A stretch of 5,138 nt of DNA from a bacterium (GTDB lineage Bacteria > Patescibacteria > Paceibacteria > UBA9973 > UBA6065). The stretch lies in NCBI GenBank assembly GCA_030680695.1, contig JAUXUT010000045.1, positions 1-5,138 on the forward strand, written 5' to 3'. Below are positions 4,919 through 5,138 of the stretch, piece after piece (position 1 is the stretch's first letter; each line of letters begins with the position of its first letter). A program made the position numbers and the translations under genes. Under the pieces are notes generated by a model that did not search any database, was not told where the DNA came from, and was given only the letters and a program-made list of their open reading frames with translations.

Positions 4919-5138
4919 ATTTTGGAAAGACCGTATTCGAGATATTCTGGACGCGATTGCTGAAACCCAGAAATTTACGCAAGGGATGGATTTTGCAACT
5001 TTCAAAGAAGATGATAAATCCATTCGTGCAGTGGAGATGAATTTCATCATCATTGGCGAAGCCGCAAATCAAATCCCAGATGAGATCGAAGAAAAATACA
5101 CAGCAATCCCGTGGACTCTTATGCGTGCCATGCGGAAC
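4908..5138 (+). CDS. hepT: HEPN-domain RNase toxin, HepT type (DUF86), N-terminal 77 residues, cut by window edge
   Basis: The frame starts at GTG 4908 and runs to the window end. The protein begins MSPRFWKDRIRDILDAIAET and continues with 'SIRAVEMNFIIIGEAANQIPDEI' and 'IPWTLMRAMRN'. These helical segments are characteristic of the HepT/DUF86 branch of HEPN proteins. The final two residues, R76-N77, are the start of the RNA-cleaving motif R-N-x(3-5)-H, whose His (and the Tyr that MntA would modify) lies just outside the window. Known HepT proteins form dimers and act as RNases that stop growth unless blocked by MntA. The gene follows mntA with an 11-base overlap, so both come from one transcript. 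Family assignment is firm; whether the catalytic His and target Tyr are intact cannot be seen. About a third of the protein is probably missing. Confidence 0.9.
   Translation, partial: MSPRFWKDRIRDILDAIAETQKFTQGMDFATFKEDDKSIRAVEMNFIIIGEAANQIPDEIEEKYTAIPWTLMRAMRN

Overview
The window most resembles a mid-GC chromosome segment of a Chloroflexota bacterium, probably class Anaerolineae. That assignment is inferred from protein style, not from a marker gene. The clues are lipoproteins with an 'LACN' cleavage site, Thr/Pro-rich linkers typical of that group, an SH3b module with paired cysteines, a choice-of-anchor-Q type beta-helix protein, and a HEPN/MNT pair.

Layout, left to right. (1) Bases 1-140, minus strand: the first 46 codons of a calcineurin-like metallophosphoesterase, cut by the window edge, with a TATAAT box just upstream. 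(2) Bases 373-1452, plus: a 359-aa secreted lipoprotein of unknown function. (3) A strong hairpin at 1468-1495. (4) Bases 1528-2091, plus: a 187-aa DUF3592-type membrane protein. (5) A 166-base gap holding two weak inverted repeats. (6) Bases 2258-4354, plus: a 698-aa mosaic lipoprotein made of a right-handed beta-helix, a choice-of-anchor-Q-like segment, an SH3b domain and a four-cysteine tail. (7) A perfect 17-bp hairpin that begins inside its stop codon. (8) A possible 41-codon small ORF on the minus strand (4430-4555, tentative). (9) Bases 4625-4918, plus: a minimal nucleotidyltransferase (MntA type), followed with an 11-base overlap by a HepT-type HEPN protein from 4908 to the window end. 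This pair is a HEPN-MNT toxin-antitoxin system.

The three middle genes are collinear and all encode envelope or exported proteins. They could form a loose surface-protein cluster, but the hairpins and gaps between them mean an operon is not proven. The toxin-antitoxin pair is a separate transcription unit. Its consensus -10 box lies 7 bases before the mntA start codon, so the mRNA is probably leaderless. An imperfect 21-bp palindrome centred on that -10 box, reaching into the start codon, is a candidate operator. The HEPN gene is cut by the window edge just after the Arg-Asn of its RNase motif.

No rRNA, tRNA, insertion sequence or CRISPR array was seen. The families present are known. The least described items are the mosaic beta-helix lipoprotein, the control region of the toxin-antitoxin pair and the possible small ORF.
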